The notes beneath the pieces are model-generated. The model did not search any database. It worked only from the letters and a program-made list of their open reading frames with translations, and was not told where the DNA came from. The translations under genes were made by a program, and so were the position numbers. A stretch of 64,000 nucleotides of DNA. Origin: Agelas oroides. Lineage: Eukaryota > Porifera > Demospongiae > Agelasida > Agelasidae. The stretch covers positions 3,237,840 through 3,301,839 of the forward strand of contig OX422191.1 of NCBI GenBank assembly GCA_949130485.1, read 5' to 3'. Positions 24,601-36,893 of the stretch are shown in pieces (position 1 is the first letter of the stretch; the number at the start of each line of letters is the position of its first letter).

Positions 24601-27600
24601 ATGCGGCGATGGTGCAGGAGGAACAACTTCCAAGCTCGTACCGCTTTGTGCGTTGATTGCACAAACGGAGGGTTTGTGTTTTTGGCCTCCCCATTCCCAC
24701 AGCTTCTTGCTCATTTGTAGTTTGCATTAGTGCAACTATTGTTCCGAGGTGGGGTTTGCAGCGAATTTAGGCGAATTACCATTAACGATTCTATGCGGCG
24801 ATTGTGCTGGAGGAACATTTCGCAAGCTAGTACCGCTTTGTGCGTTGATTGCACAAACGGAGGGTTTGCGTTTTCGGCCTCCCCATTCCCACAGCTTCAT
24901 GCTCAAATGTAGTTTGCATTAGTGCAACTATTGTTCCGTGGTGGGGTTTGCAGTGAATTTAGGCAAATTTCCATTACCGATTCTATGCGGCGATGGTGCA
25001 GGAGGAACAATTCGCAAGCTAGTACCGCTTTGTGCGTTGATTGCACAAACGGAGGGTTTGCGTTTTCGGCCTCCCATTCCCACAGCTTCTTGCTCAAATG
25101 CAGTTTGCATTAGTGCAACTATTGTTCCGTGGTGGGGTTTGCAGCGAATTTAGGCGAATTGCCACTGCCGATTCTATGCGGCTATGGTGCAGAATGAACA
25201 ATTTTAGAAGCTCGTTCCGCTTTGCGTGTTGATTGCACAAATGGAGGGTTTGCGCTTTCGGCCTCCCCATTCCCACAGCTTCTTGCTCAAATGTAGTTTG
25301 CATTAGTGCAACAATTGTTCCGTGGTGGGGTTTGCAGTGAATTTAGGCGAATTTCCATTGCCGATTCTATGCGGCGATGGTGCAGGAGGAACAACTTCCA
25401 AGCACGTACCGCTTTGTGCGTTGATTGCACAAACGGAGGGTTTGCGTTTTTGGCCTCCCCATTCCTACAGCTTCTTGCTCAAATGTAGTTTGCATTAGTG
25501 CAACTATTGTTCCGAGGTGGGGTTTGCAGCGAATTTAGGCGAATTTCCATTGCCGATTCAATGCCGCGATAGTGCAGGAGGAACAATTCGCAAGCTAGTA
25601 CCGCTTTGTGCGTTGATTGCACAAACGGAAGGTTTGCGTTTTTGGCCTCCCCATTTCCACAAGTTCTTGCTCATATGTAGTTTGCATTAGTGCAACTATT
25701 GTTCCGTGGTGGGGTTTGCAGCGAATTTAGGCGAATTGCCACTGCCGATTCTATGCGGCGATGGTGCAGGAGGAACAATTTGCAAGCTAGTACCTCTTTG
25801 TGCGTTGATTGCACAAACGGAGGGTTTGCGTTTTTGGCCTCCCCATTCCCACAACTTCTTGCTCATATGTAGTTTGCATTAGTGCAACTATTGTTCCGTG
25901 GTGGGGTTTGCAGCGAATTTAGGCGAATTGCCACTGCCGATTCTATGCGGCTATGGTGCAGAATGAACAATTTTAGAAGCTCGTTCCGCTTTGCGTGTTG
26001 ATTGCACAAACGGAGGGTTTGCGTTTTCGGCCTCCCCATTCCCACAGCTTCTTGCTCAAATGTAGTTTGCATTAGTGCAACTATTGTTCCGTGGTGGGGT
26101 TTGCAGTGAATTTAGGCGAATTTCCATTACCGATTCTATGCGGCGATGGTGCAGGAGGAACAATTCGCAAGCTAGTACAGCTTTGTGCGTTGATTGCACA
26201 AACTGAGGGTTTGCGTTTTTGGCCTCCCCATTCCCACAGCTTCTTGCTCATATGTAGTTTGCATTAGTACAACTATTGTTCCGAGGTGGGGTTTGCAGCG
26301 CATTTAGGCGAATTACCATTAACGATTCTATGCTGCGATGGTGCAGCAGGAACAATTCGCAAGCTAGTACCGCTTTGTGCGTTGATTGCACAAACGGAGG
26401 GTTTGCGTTTTTGGCCTCTCTATTCCCACAGCTTCTTGCTCAAATGTAGTTTGCATTAGTGCAACTATTGTTCCGTGGTAGGATTTGCAGGGAATTTACG
26501 CGAATTTCCATTGCCGATTCTATGCTGCGATGGTGAAGGAGGAAAAATTTGCAAGCTAGTACCGCTTTGTGCGTTGATTGCACAAACGGAGGGTTTGCGT
26601 TTTTGGCCTCCCCATTCCCACAGCTTCTTGCTCATATGTAGTTTGTATTAGTGCAACTATTTTTCCGTGGTGGGGTTTGCAGTGAATTTAAGCGAATTTC
26701 CATTACCGATTCTATGCGGCGATGGTGCAGGAGGAACAATTCGCAAGCTAGTACCGCTTTGTGCGTTGATTGCACAAACGGAGGGTTTGCGTTTTTGGCC
26801 TCCCCATTCCCACAGTTTCTTGCTCATATGTAGTTTGCATTAGTGCAACTTTTGTTCCGTGGTGGGGATTGCAGCGAATTTAGGCGAATTTCCATTGCCG
26901 ATTCTATGCGGCGATGGTGCAGGACGAACAACTTCCAAGCTCGTACCGCTTTGTGCGTTGATTGCACAAACAGAGGGTTTGCGTTTATGGCCTCCCCATT
27001 CCCACAGCTTCTTGCTCATATGTAGTTTGCATTAGTGCAACTATTGCTCCGAGGTGGGGTTTGCAGCGAATTTAGGCGAATTACCATTAACGATTCTATG
27101 CGGCGATTGTGTTGGAGGAACATTTCGCAAGCTCGTACCGCTTTGTGCGTTGATTGCACAAACGGAGGGTTTGCGTTTTTGGCCTCCCCATTCCCACAGC
27201 TTCTTGCTCATATGCAGTTTGCATTAGTGCAACTATTGTTCCGTGGTGGGGTTTGCAGCGAATTTAGGCGAATTTCCATTGCCGATTCAATGCCGCGATA
27301 GTGCAGGAGGAACAATTCGCAAGCTAGTACCGCTTTGTGCGTTGATTGCACAAACGGAAGGTTTGCGTTTTTGGCCTCCCCATTTCCACAACTTCTTGCT
27401 CATATGTAGTTTGCATTAGTGCAACTATTGTTCCGTGGTGGGGTTTGCAGCGAATTTAGGCGAATTGCCACTGCCGATTCTATGCGGCTATGGTGCAGAA
27501 TGAACAATTTTAGAAGCTCGTTCCGCTTTGCTTGTTGATTGCACAAACGGAGGGTTTGCGTTTTCGGCCTCCCCATTCCCACAGCTTCTTGCTCAAATGT

Positions 27601-30600
27601 AGTTTGCATTAGTGCAACTATTGTTCCGTGGTGGGGTTTGCAGTGAATTTAGGCAAATTGCCATTACAGATTCTATGCGGCGATGGTGCAGGAGGAACAA
27701 TTCGCAAGCTAGTACCGCTTTGTGCGTTGATTGCACAAACGGAGGGTTTGCGTTTTTGGCCTCCCCATTCCCACAGTTTCTTGCTCATATGTAGTTTACA
27801 TTAGTGCAACTATTGTTCCGTGGTGGGGATTGCAGCGAATTTAGGCGAATTTCCATTGCCGATTCTATGCGGCGATGGTGCAGGAGGAACAATTTTGGAA
27901 GCTCGTGTCGCGTTGTGCGTTGATTGCACAAACGGAGGGTTTGCGTTTTTGGCCTCCCCATTCCCACAACTTCTTGCTCATATGTAGTTTGCATTAGTGC
28001 AACTATTGTTCCGTGGTGGGGTTTGCAGCGAATTTAGGCGAATTGCCACTGCCGATTCTATGCGGCTAAGGTGCAGAATGAACAATTTTAGAAGGTCGTT
28101 CCGCTTTGCGTGTTGATTGCACAAACGGAGGGTTTGCGTTTTCGGCCTCCCCATTCCCACAGCTTCTTGCTCAAATGTAGTTTGCATTAGTGCAACTATT
28201 GTTCCGTGGTGGGGTTTGCAGTGAATTTAGGCGAATTTCCATTACCGATTCTATGCGGCGATGGTGCAGGAGGAACAATTCGCAAGCTAGTACAGCTTTG
28301 TGCGTTGATTGCACAAACTGAGGGTTTGCGTTTTTGGCCTCCCCATTCCCACAGCTTCTTGCTCATATGTAGTTTGCATTAGTACAACTATTGTTCCGAG
28401 GTGGGGTTTGCAGCGCATTTAGGCGAATTACCATTAACGATTCTATGCTGCGATGGTGCAGCAGGAACAATTCGCAAGCTAGTACCGCTTTGTGCGTTGA
28501 TTGCACAAACGGAGGGTTTGCGTTTTTGGCCTCTCTATTCCCACAGCTTCTTGCTCAAATGTAGTTTGCATTAGTGCAACTATTGTTCCGTGGTAGGATT
28601 TGCAGGGAATTTACGCGAATTTCCATTGCCGATTCTATGCTGCGATGGTGAAGGAGGAAAAATTTGCAAGCTAGTACCGCTTTGTGCGTTGATTGCACAA
28701 ACGGAGGGTTTGCGTTTCTGGCCTCCCCATTCCCACAGCTTCTTGCACATATGTAGTTTGTATTAGTGCAACTATTGTTCCGTGGTGGGGTTTGCAGCGA
28801 ATTTAGGCGAATTGCCACTGCCGATTCTATGCGGCGATGGTGAATGAGAAACAATTTGCAAGCTAGTACCTCTTTGTGCGTTGATTGCACAAACGGAGGG
28901 TTTGCGTTTTTGGCCTCCCCATTCCCACAACTTCTTGCTCATATGTAGTTTGCATTAGTGCAACTATTGTTCCGTGGTGGGGTTTGCAGCGAATTTAGGC
29001 GAATTGCCACTGCCGATTCTATGCGGCTATGGTGCAGAATGAACAATTTTAGAAGCTCGTTCCGCTTTGCGTGTTGATTGCACAAACGGAGGGTTTGCGT
29101 TTTCGGCCTCCCCATTCCCACAGCTTCTTGCTCAAATGTAGTTTGCATTAGTGCAACTATTGTTCCGTGGTGGGGTTTGCAGTGAATTTAGGCGAATTTC
29201 CATTACCGATTCTATGCGGCGATGGTGCAGGAGGAACAATTCGCAAGCTAGTACAGCTTTGTGCGTTGATTGCACAAACGGAGGGTTTGCGTTTTTGGCC
29301 TCCCCATTCCCACAGCTTCTTGCTCATATGTAGTTTGCATTAGTACAACTATTGTTCCGAGGTGGGGTTTGCAGCGCATTTAGGCGAATTACCATTAACG
29401 ATTCTATGCTGCGATGGTGCAGCAGGAACAATTCGCAAGCTAGTACCGCTTTGTGCGTTGATTGCACAAACGGAGGGTTTGCGTTTTTGGCCTCTCTATT
29501 CCCACAGCTTCTTGCTCAAATGTAGTTTGCATTAGTGCAACAATTGTTCCGTGGTAGGATTTGCAGGGAATTTACGCGAATTTCCATTGCCGATTCTATG
29601 CGGCGATGGTGAAGGAGGAAAAATTTGCAAGCTAGTACCGCTTTGTGCGTTGATTGCACAAACGGAGGGTTTGCGTTTTGGCCTCCCCATTCCCACAGCT
29701 TCTTGCTCATATGTTGTTTGTATTAGTGCAACTATTGTTCCGTGGTGGGGTTTGCAGCGAATTTAGGCGAATTTCAATTGCCGATTCTATGCGGCGATGG
29801 TGCAGGAGGAACAATTCGCAAGCTAGTACAGCTTTGTGCGTTGATTGCATAAACTGAGGGTTTGCGTTTTTGGCCTCCCCATTCCCACAGCTTCTTGCTC
29901 ATATGTAGTTTGCATTAGTACAACTATTGTTCCGTGGTGGGGTTTGCAGCGCATTTAGGCGAATTACCATTAACGATTCTATGCTGCGAAGGTGCAGGAG
30001 GAACAATTTGCAAGCTAGTACCTCTTTGTGCGTTGATTGCACAAACGGAGGGTTTGCGTTTTTGGCCTCCCCATTCCCACAACTTCTTGCTCATATGTAG
30101 TTTGCATTAGTGCAACTATTGTTCCGTGGTGGGGTTTGCAGCGAATTTAGGCGAATTGCCACTGCCGATTCTATGCGGCTATGGTGCAGAATGAACAATT
30201 TTAGAAGCTCGTTCCGCTTTGCGTGTTGATTGCACAAACGGAGGGTTTGCGTTTTCGGCCTCCCCATTCCCACAGCTTCTTGCTCAAATGTAGTTTGCAT
30301 TAGTGCAACTATTGTTCCGTGGTGGGGTTTGCAGTGAATTTAGGCGAATTTCCATTACCGATTCTATGCGGCGATGGTGCAGGAGGAACAATTCGCAAGC
30401 TAGTACAGCTTTGTGCGTTGATTGCACAAACTGAGGGTTTGCGTTTTTGGCCTCCCCATTCCCACAGCTTCTTGCTCATATGTAGTTTGCATTAGTACAA
30501 CTATTGTTCCGAGGTGGGGTTTGCAGCGCATTTAGGCGAATTACCATTAACGATTCTATGCTGCGATGGTGCAGCAGGAACAATTCGCAAGCTAGTACCG

Positions 30601-30877
30601 CTTTGTGCGTTGATTGCACAAACGGAGGGTTTGCGTTTTTAGCCTCCCCATTCCCACAACTTCTTGCTCATATGTAGTTTGCATTAGTGCAACTATTGTT
30701 CCGTGGTGGGGTTTGCAGCGAATTTAGGCGAATTGCCACTGCCGATTCTATGCGGCTATGGTGCAGAATGAACAATTTTAGAAGCTCGTTCCGCTTTGCG
30801 TGTTGATTGCACAAACGGAGGGTTTGCGTTTTCGGCCTCCCCATTCCCACAGCTTCTTGCTCAAATGTAGTTTGCAT
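21635..30877. repeat. Zone amplified with a 193-bp F1 subtype at near-multiple spacings
   Basis: A distinctive monomer with GCCACTGCCG, GGCTATGGTGCAGAATGAAC and TTTTAGAAGCTCGTTCC recurs near 21635, 22980, 23941, 25094, 25863, 27400, 27978, 28939, 30091 and 30668, with related copies at 36489 and 39987. The spacings are 1345, 961, 1153, 769, 1537, 578, 961, 1152 and 577 bp, meaning three to eight monomers plus one or two bases. Copies are almost identical, so this subtype spread as part of larger units. It is one base longer than the standard monomer and breaks the usual open frame. Confidence 0.8.
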
Positions 30878-31254
30878 TAGTGCAACTATTGTTCCGTGGT
30901 GGGGTTTGCAGTGAATTTAGGCGAATTTCCATTACCGATTCTATGCGGCGATGGTGCAGGAGGAACAATTCGCAAGCTAGTACAGCTTTGTGCGTTGATT
31001 GCACAAACTGAGGGTTTGCGTTTTTGGCCTCCCCATTCCCACAGCTTCTTGCTCATATGTAGTTTGCATTAGTACAACTATTGTTCCGAGGTGGGGTTTG
31101 CAGCGCATTTAGGCGAATTACCATTAACGATTCTATGCTGCGATGGTGCAGCAGGAACAATTCGCAAGCTAGTACCGCTTTGTGCGTTGATTGCACAAAC
31201 GGAGGGTTTGCGTTTTTGGCCTCTCTATTCCCACAGCTTCTTGCTCAAATGTAG

Positions 31255-31280
31255 TTTTTTTTTTTTTTTTTTTTTTTTTT
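31255..31280. repeat. Poly(T) tract, the 3' poly(A) of the minus-strand retroposon
   Basis: An uninterrupted run of 26 T on the plus strand, immediately after satellite GTAG. In minus-strand orientation it follows GTTATAG and acts as the poly(A) tail of the inserted RNA copy. Three of its bases may belong to the satellite TTT. Confidence 0.85.
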
Positions 31281-31393
31281 CTATAACAATTTATGTCACT
31301 GGCAGAAGCATGACAAGGGATAGCACCAATAGCCAAGGGCTAATACTGAGGGTGTACCCAACAATCACAATCAATAAATCATGACTGATCTAG

Positions 31394-32038
31394 CTACTTC
31401 TTAGGTCTGAGTCTAGGTCTGAGTCTGTTCACAATGGGAGATGGGCTCTTGAGATGATCTGGTGTTGTGACGCTAACTGGTGCAGCTGCATCATCCACTT
31501 CGTTCTCACTGGGGCAAGAGGACTCACTGCTGGACATATTCTCCCACACATGACGTGGTGCTCTCAGTTTGAGAAGTGTTTTAGAGACACGGCCAGTATC
31601 ACGGGGCTTCTTCCTTTTCACAACAGTCCATTCTCTATCTTCTTCATCTTTGTCCTGTTGGTTCTCTGTAGGCACGCAAGGATGGGTGGCATTATTTGGA
31701 ACTTCTACTTTGGGGGGTGAGAGCTCTCTTTGGACCTTAGAATCAGGCTTACTTGTAACCTCCTTATGACTGGAGGCACTAACAGCATTAATAAAGGCCT
31801 TGGCTTGCTTACTCTTCCTTCTCTTCCTCTTTCTCTTTGTCTTGGACACCGTCACTTGTGCAGGCCAATAGAAGCTGACAGAGAAGCCACTCTTTGAAGA
31901 CTTGGCAGTCCATAGGGCATCAGCAAGGTTCAAATTACTTTGCTGTAGCTGTATGGTGAGTCCCAGAGGGAACCCCAGCAGGCTAAGGACAGCAAAGTCA
32001 CCTTCCAACAGAGCGACTTTTATAGGCTTGTCAGCCAT
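31394..32038 (-). CDS. Unrecognised 214-residue basic protein in a retroposed insertion
   Basis: The ORF starts at an ATG (32038-32036) in the context ACAAATGG and ends at TAG at 31394. The frame stays open upstream through the A-run, but a lysine run there is only translated poly(A), so I chose this ATG. The N-terminal 60 residues are mixed hydrophobic and end in GFSVSFYWPA. A strongly basic, NLS-like cluster follows at residues 66-80 (KTKRKRKRRKSKQAK). The middle is low-complexity, rich in S, E and P. Residues 129-144 (DKDEEDREWTVVKRKK) form an acidic-to-basic switch, and the C-terminus is serine-rich and then arginine-rich (NRLRPRLRPKK). I see no catalytic motif, zinc finger, signal peptide or membrane segment. 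It could be a retrocopied host nuclear protein or an RNA-binding ORF of a non-autonomous element. The frame is intact over 214 codons, so the insertion is young or maintained. Confidence 0.6.
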   Translation of the reverse strand: MADKPIKVALLEGDFAVLSLLGFPLGLTIQLQQSNLNLADALWTAKSSKSGFSVSFYWPAQVTVSKTKRKRKRRKSKQAKAFINAVSASSHKEVTSKPDSKVQRELSPPKVEVPNNATHPCVPTENQQDKDEEDREWTVVKRKKPRDTGRVSKTLLKLRAPRHVWENMSSSESSCPSENEVDDAAAPVSVTTPDHLKSPSPIVNRLRPRLRPKK

Positions 32039-32044
32039 TTGTAT

Positions 32045-32047
<3 letters not shown>

Positions 32048-32077
<30 letters not shown>
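32048..32077. repeat. Second poly(T) tract, at the 5' end of the minus-strand retroposon
   Basis: A run of 30 T on the plus strand between TTTGTATAAA and the satellite AGTTTGCATTAG. On the minus strand it is an A-run just nine bases before the start codon. Retrocopies normally carry poly(A) only at the 3' end, so this may record template jumping, a second very short insertion, or an A-rich leader. Confidence 0.8.
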
Positions 32078-32079
<2 letters not shown>

Positions 32080-35000
32080 TTTGCATTAGTGCAACTATTG
32101 TTCCGTGGTAGGATTTGCAGGGAATTTACGCGAATTTCCATTGCCGATTCTATGCTGCGATGGTGAAGGAGGAAAAATTTGCAAGCTAGTACCGCTTTGT
32201 GCGTTGATTGCACAAACGGAGGGTTTGCGTTTTTGGCCTCCCCATTCCCACAGGTTCTTGCTCATATGTAGTTTGCATTAGTGCAGCTATTGTTCCGTGG
32301 TGGGGTTTGCAGCGCATTTAGGCTAATTTCCATTAACGATTCTATGCTGCGATGGTGCAGGAGGAACAATTCGCAAGCTAGTACCGCTTTGTGCGTTGAT
32401 TGCACAAACGGAGGGTTTGCGTTTTTGGCCTCTCTATTCCCACAGCTTCTTGCTCAAATGTAGTTTGCATTAGTGCAACTATTGTTCCGTGGTAGGATTT
32501 GCAGGGAATTTACGCGAATTTCCATTGCCGATTCTATGCTGCGATGGTGAAGGAGGAACAATTTGCAAGCTAGTACCGCTTTGTGCGTTGATTGCACAAA
32601 CGGAGGGTTTGCGTTTTTGGCCTCCCCATTCCCACAGCTTCTTGCTCATATGTAGTTTGTATTAGTGCAACTATTGTTCCGTGGTGGGGTTTGCAGCGAA
32701 TTTAGGCGAATTTCCATTACCGATTCTATGCGGCGATGATGCAGGAGGAACAATTCGCCAGCTAGTACCGCTTTGTGCGTTGATTGCACAAACTGAGGGT
32801 TTGCGTTTTTGGCCTCCCCATTCCCACAGCTTCTTGCTCATATGTAGTTTGCATTAGTACAACTATTGTTCCGTGGTGGGGTTTGCAGCGCATTTAGGCG
32901 AATTACCATTAACGATTCTATGCTGCGATGGTGCAGGAGGAACAATTCGCAAGCTAGTACCGCTTTGTGCGTTGATTGCACAAACGGAGGGTTTGCGTTT
33001 TTGGCCTCTCTATTCCCACAGCTTCTTGCTCAAATGTAGTTTGCATTAGTGCAACTATTGTTCCGTGGTAGGATTTGCAGGGAATTTACGCGAATGTCCA
33101 TTGCCGATTCTATGCTGCGATGGTGCAGGAGGAACAATTTGCAAGCTCGTACCGCTTTGTGAGTTGATTGCACAAACGGAGAGTTTGCGTTTTTGGCCTA
33201 CCCATTCCCACAGCTTCTTGCTCATATGTAGTTTGCATTAGTGCAACTATTGTTCCGGGTTGGGGTTTGCATCGAATATAGGCGAATTTCCATTGTTATT
33301 CTATGCGGCGATGGTGCAGGAGGAACAACTTCCAAGTTCGTACCGCTTTGTGCGTTGATTGCACAAACGGAGGGTTTGCCTATTTGGCCTCCCCATTCCC
33401 GCAGCTTCTTGCTCATATGTAGTTTGCATTAGAGCAACTATTGTCTCGTGGTGGGGTTTGCAGCGAATTTAGGCGAATTTCCATTGCCGATCCTATGCTG
33501 CGATTGTGGAGGAGGAACAATTTCCAAGCTCGTACCTCTTTGTGCGTTGATTGCACAAACGGAGGGTTTGCGTTTTTGGCCTCCCCATTCCCACAGCTTC
33601 TTGCTCATATGTAGTTTGCATTAGTGCAACTATTTTTCCGTGGTGGGGTTTGCAGCGAATTTAGGCGAATTTCCATTGCCGATTCTATGCGGCGATGGTG
33701 CAGGAGGAACAATTTTGGAAGCTCGTGTCGCGTTGTGCGTTGATTGCACAAACGGAGGGTTTGCGCTTTTGGCCTCCCCATTCCCACAGCTTCTTGCTGA
33801 TATGTAGTTTGCATTAGTGCAACTATTGTTCCGTGGTGGGGTTTGCATCGAATTTAGGCAAATTTCCATTGTCGATTCTATGCGGCGATGGTGCAGGAGG
33901 AACAACTTCCAAGCTCGTACCGCTTTGTGCGTTGATTGCACAAACGGAGGGTTTGCGTTTTTGGCCTCCCCATTCCCACAGCTTCTTGCTCATATGTAGT
34001 TTGCATTAGTGCAACTATTGTTCCGAGGTGGGGTTTGCAGCGAATTTAGGCGAATTTCCATTGCCGATCCTATGCTGCGATGGTGCAGGAGGAACAATTT
34101 CCAAGCTCGTACCTCTTTGTGCGTTGATTGCACAAACGGAGGGTTTGCGTTTTTGGCCTCCCCATTCCCACAGTTTCTTGCTCATATGTAGTTTGCATTA
34201 GTGCAACTATTGTTCCGAGGTGGGGTTTGCAGCGAATTTAGGCGAATTTCCATTGCCGATCCTATGCTGCGATGGTGCAGGAGGAACAATTTCCAAGCTC
34301 GTACCTCTTTGTGCGTTGATTGCACAAACGGAGGGTTTGCGTTTTTGGCCTCCCCATTCCCACAGTTTCTTGCTCACATGTAGTTTGCATTAGTGCAACT
34401 ATTGTTCCGTGGTGGGGATTGCAGCGAATTTAGGCGAATTTCCATTGCCGATTCTATGCGGCGATGGTGAAGGAGGAACAAGTTTGGAAGCTCGTGTCGC
34501 GTTGTGCGTTGATTGCACAAACGGAGGGTTTGCGTTTATGGCCTCCCCATTCCCACAGCTTCTTGCTCATATGTAGTTTGCATTAGTGCAACTATTGTTC
34601 CGAGGTGGGGTTTGCAGCGAATTTAGGCGAATTACCATTAACGATTCTATGAGGCGATTGTGCTGGAGGAACATTTCGCAAGCTAGTACCGCTTTGTGCG
34701 TTGATTGCACAAACGGAGGGTTTGCGTTTTTGGCCTCCCCATTCCCACAGCTTCTTGCTCATATGTAGTTTGCATTAGTGCAACTATTGTTCCGAGGTGG
34801 GGTTTGCAGCGAATTTAGGCGAATTACCATTAACGATTCTATGCGGCGATTGTGCAGGAGGAACAATTCGCAAGCTAGTACCGCTTTGTGCGTTGATTGC
34901 ACAAACGGAGGGTTTGCGTTTTTGGCCTCTCTATTCCCACAGCTTCTTGCTCATATGTAGTTTGCATTAGTGCAACTATTGTTCCGAGGTGGGGTTTGTA

Positions 35001-35161
35001 GCGAATTTAGGCGAATTTCCATTGCCGATTCAATGCCGCGATAGTGCAGGAGGAACAATTCGCAAGCTAGTACCGCTTTGTGCGTTGATTGCACAAACGG
35101 AAGGTTTGCGTTTTTGGCCTCTCCATTTCCACAACTTCTTGCTCATATGTAGTTTGCATTA

Positions 35162-36701
35162 GTGCAACTATTGTTCCGTGGTGGGGTTTGCAGCGAATTT
35201 AGGCGAATTGCCATTGCCGATTCTATGCGGCGATGGTGCAGGAGAAACAATTTGCAAGCTAGTACCTCTTTGTGCGTTGATTGCACAAACGGAGGGTTTG
35301 CGTTTTTGGCCTCCCCATTCCCACAACTTCTTGCTCATATGTAGTTTGCATTAGTGCAACTATTGTTCCGTGGTGGGGTTTGCAGCGAATTTAGGCGAAT
35401 TGCCACTGCCGATTCTATGCGGCTATGGTGCAGAAGGAACAATTTTGGAAGCTCGTGTCGCGTTGTGTGTTGATTGCACAAACGGAGGGTTTGCGTTTTT
35501 GGCCTCTCCATTTACAAAGCTTCTTGCTCATATGTAGTTTGCATTAGTGCATCTATTGTTCCGAGGTGGGGTATGCTGCGAATTTAGGCGAATTTCCATT
35601 ACCGATTCTATGCGGCGATGGTGCAGGAGGAACAATTCGCAAGCTAGTACCGCTTGGTGCGTTGATTGCACAAACAGAGGGTTTGCGTTTTTGGCCTTCC
35701 CATTTCCACAACTTCTTGCTCATATGTAGTTTGCATTAGTGCAACTATTGTTCCGTGGTGGGGTTTGCAGCGAATTTAGGCGAATTGCCATTGCCGATTC
35801 TATGCGGCGATGGTGCAGGAGAAACAATTTGCAAGCTAGTACCTCTTTGTGCGTTGATTGCACAAACGGAGGGTTTGCGTTTTTGGCCTCCCCATTCCCA
35901 CAACTTCTTGCTCATATGTAGTTTGCATTAGTGCAACTATTGTTCCGTGGTGGGGTTTGCAGCGAATTTAGGCGAATTGCCACTGCCGATTCTATGCGGC
36001 TATGGTGCAGAAGGAACAATTTTGGAAGCTCGTGTCGCGTTGTGTGTTGATTGCACAAACGGAGGGTTTGCGTTTTTGGCCTCTCCATTTACAAAGCTTC
36101 TTGCTCATATGTAGTTTGCATTAGTGCATCTATTGTTCCGAGGTGGGGTTTGCTGCGAATTTAGGCGAATTTCCATTACCGATTCTATGCGGCGATGGTG
36201 CAGGAGGAACAATTCGCAAGCTAGTACCGCTTGGTGCGTTGATTGCACAAACAGAGGGTTTGCGTTTTTGGCCTTCCCATTTCCACAACTTCTTGCTCAT
36301 ATGTAGTTTGCATTAGTGCAACTATTGTTCCGTGGTGGGGTTTGCAGCGAATTTAGGCGAATTGCCATTGCCGATTCTATGCGGCGATGGTGCAGGAGAA
36401 ACAATTTGCAAGCTAGTACCTCTTTGTGCGTTGATTGCACAAACGGAGGGTTTGCGTTTTTGGCCTCCCCATTCCCACAACTTCTTGCTCATATGTAGTT
36501 TGCATTAGTGCAACTATTGTTCCGTGGTGGGGTTTGCAGCGAATTTAGGCGAATTGCCACTGCCGATTCTATGCGGCTATGGAGCAGAATGAACAATTTT
36601 AGAAGCTCGTTCCGCTTTGCGTGTTGATTGCACAAACGGAGGGTTTGCGTTTTCGGCCTCCCCATTCCCACAGCTTCTTGCTCAAATGTAGTTTGCATTA
36701 G
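35162..36701 (+). repeat. 577-bp trimer higher-order repeat
   Basis: Three monomer types recur in order at 35162, 35739 and 36316, a unit of 577 bp (192+192+193). The first two units are nearly identical, including GTGCATCTATTG, the CCGCTTGGTGCG change, ACAGAGGG and TTTACAAAGCTTC. The third unit starts the same way and then diverges into the GAATGAACAATTTTAG subtype at about 36580. Confidence 0.8.
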
Positions 36702-36893
36702 TGCAACTATTGTTCCGTGGTGGGGTTTGCAGTGAATTTAGGCGAATTGCCATTGCCGATTCTATGCGGCTATGGTGCAGAAGGAACAATTTTGGAAGCT
36801 CGTGTCGCGTTGTGTGTTGATTGCACAAACGGAGGGTTTGCGTTTTTGGCCTCTCCATTTACAAAGCTTCTTGCTCATATGTAGTTTGCATTA

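Larger units (their letters stand above)
11701..31254 (+). repeat. F1 192-bp satellite array, segment B (~102 monomers)
   Basis: The F1 array continues in register after the 441-bp insertion and runs to the poly(T) at 31255. Up to about 17 kb it holds mixed subtypes, including 191-bp monomers with the TTGCTATTC deletion and a CCTATTTGG variant (12451, 13604). From about 17.2 kb a small set of variants is repeated many times: an ACCATTAACG type, a GCCACTGCCG 193-bp type, and types with TGTCGCGTTG. This marks recent amplification of multi-monomer units. No gene, RNA or inverted segment was seen inside it. Confidence 0.98.
31255..32077 (-). mobile_element. Retroposon-like insertion with A-tracts at both ends, minus strand
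   Basis: The insertion interrupts F1 cleanly. The satellite reads CTCAAATGTAGTTT before it and AGTTTGCATTAG after it, so TAGTTT is a possible short target duplication. Read on the minus strand, it has a 30-A run (32077-32048), nine bases, an intact ORF, about 110 bp of 3' sequence and a 26-A run (31280-31255). The latter looks like a poly(A) tail; a CATAAA variant signal lies about 10 bases upstream of it (31295-31290). Empty copies of the same satellite context exist near 28560, 29520 and 40760, so insertion followed local satellite amplification. Likely origins are a retrocopied mRNA or a non-autonomous retroposon. The second A-run at the 5' end is unusual. Confidence 0.8.

Noticed and set aside
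32039..32086. Upstream extension of the minus-strand ORF into a lysine-rich leader
   Set aside because: The lysines are translated from the A-tract. The ATG at 32038 directly after it is the sensible start.
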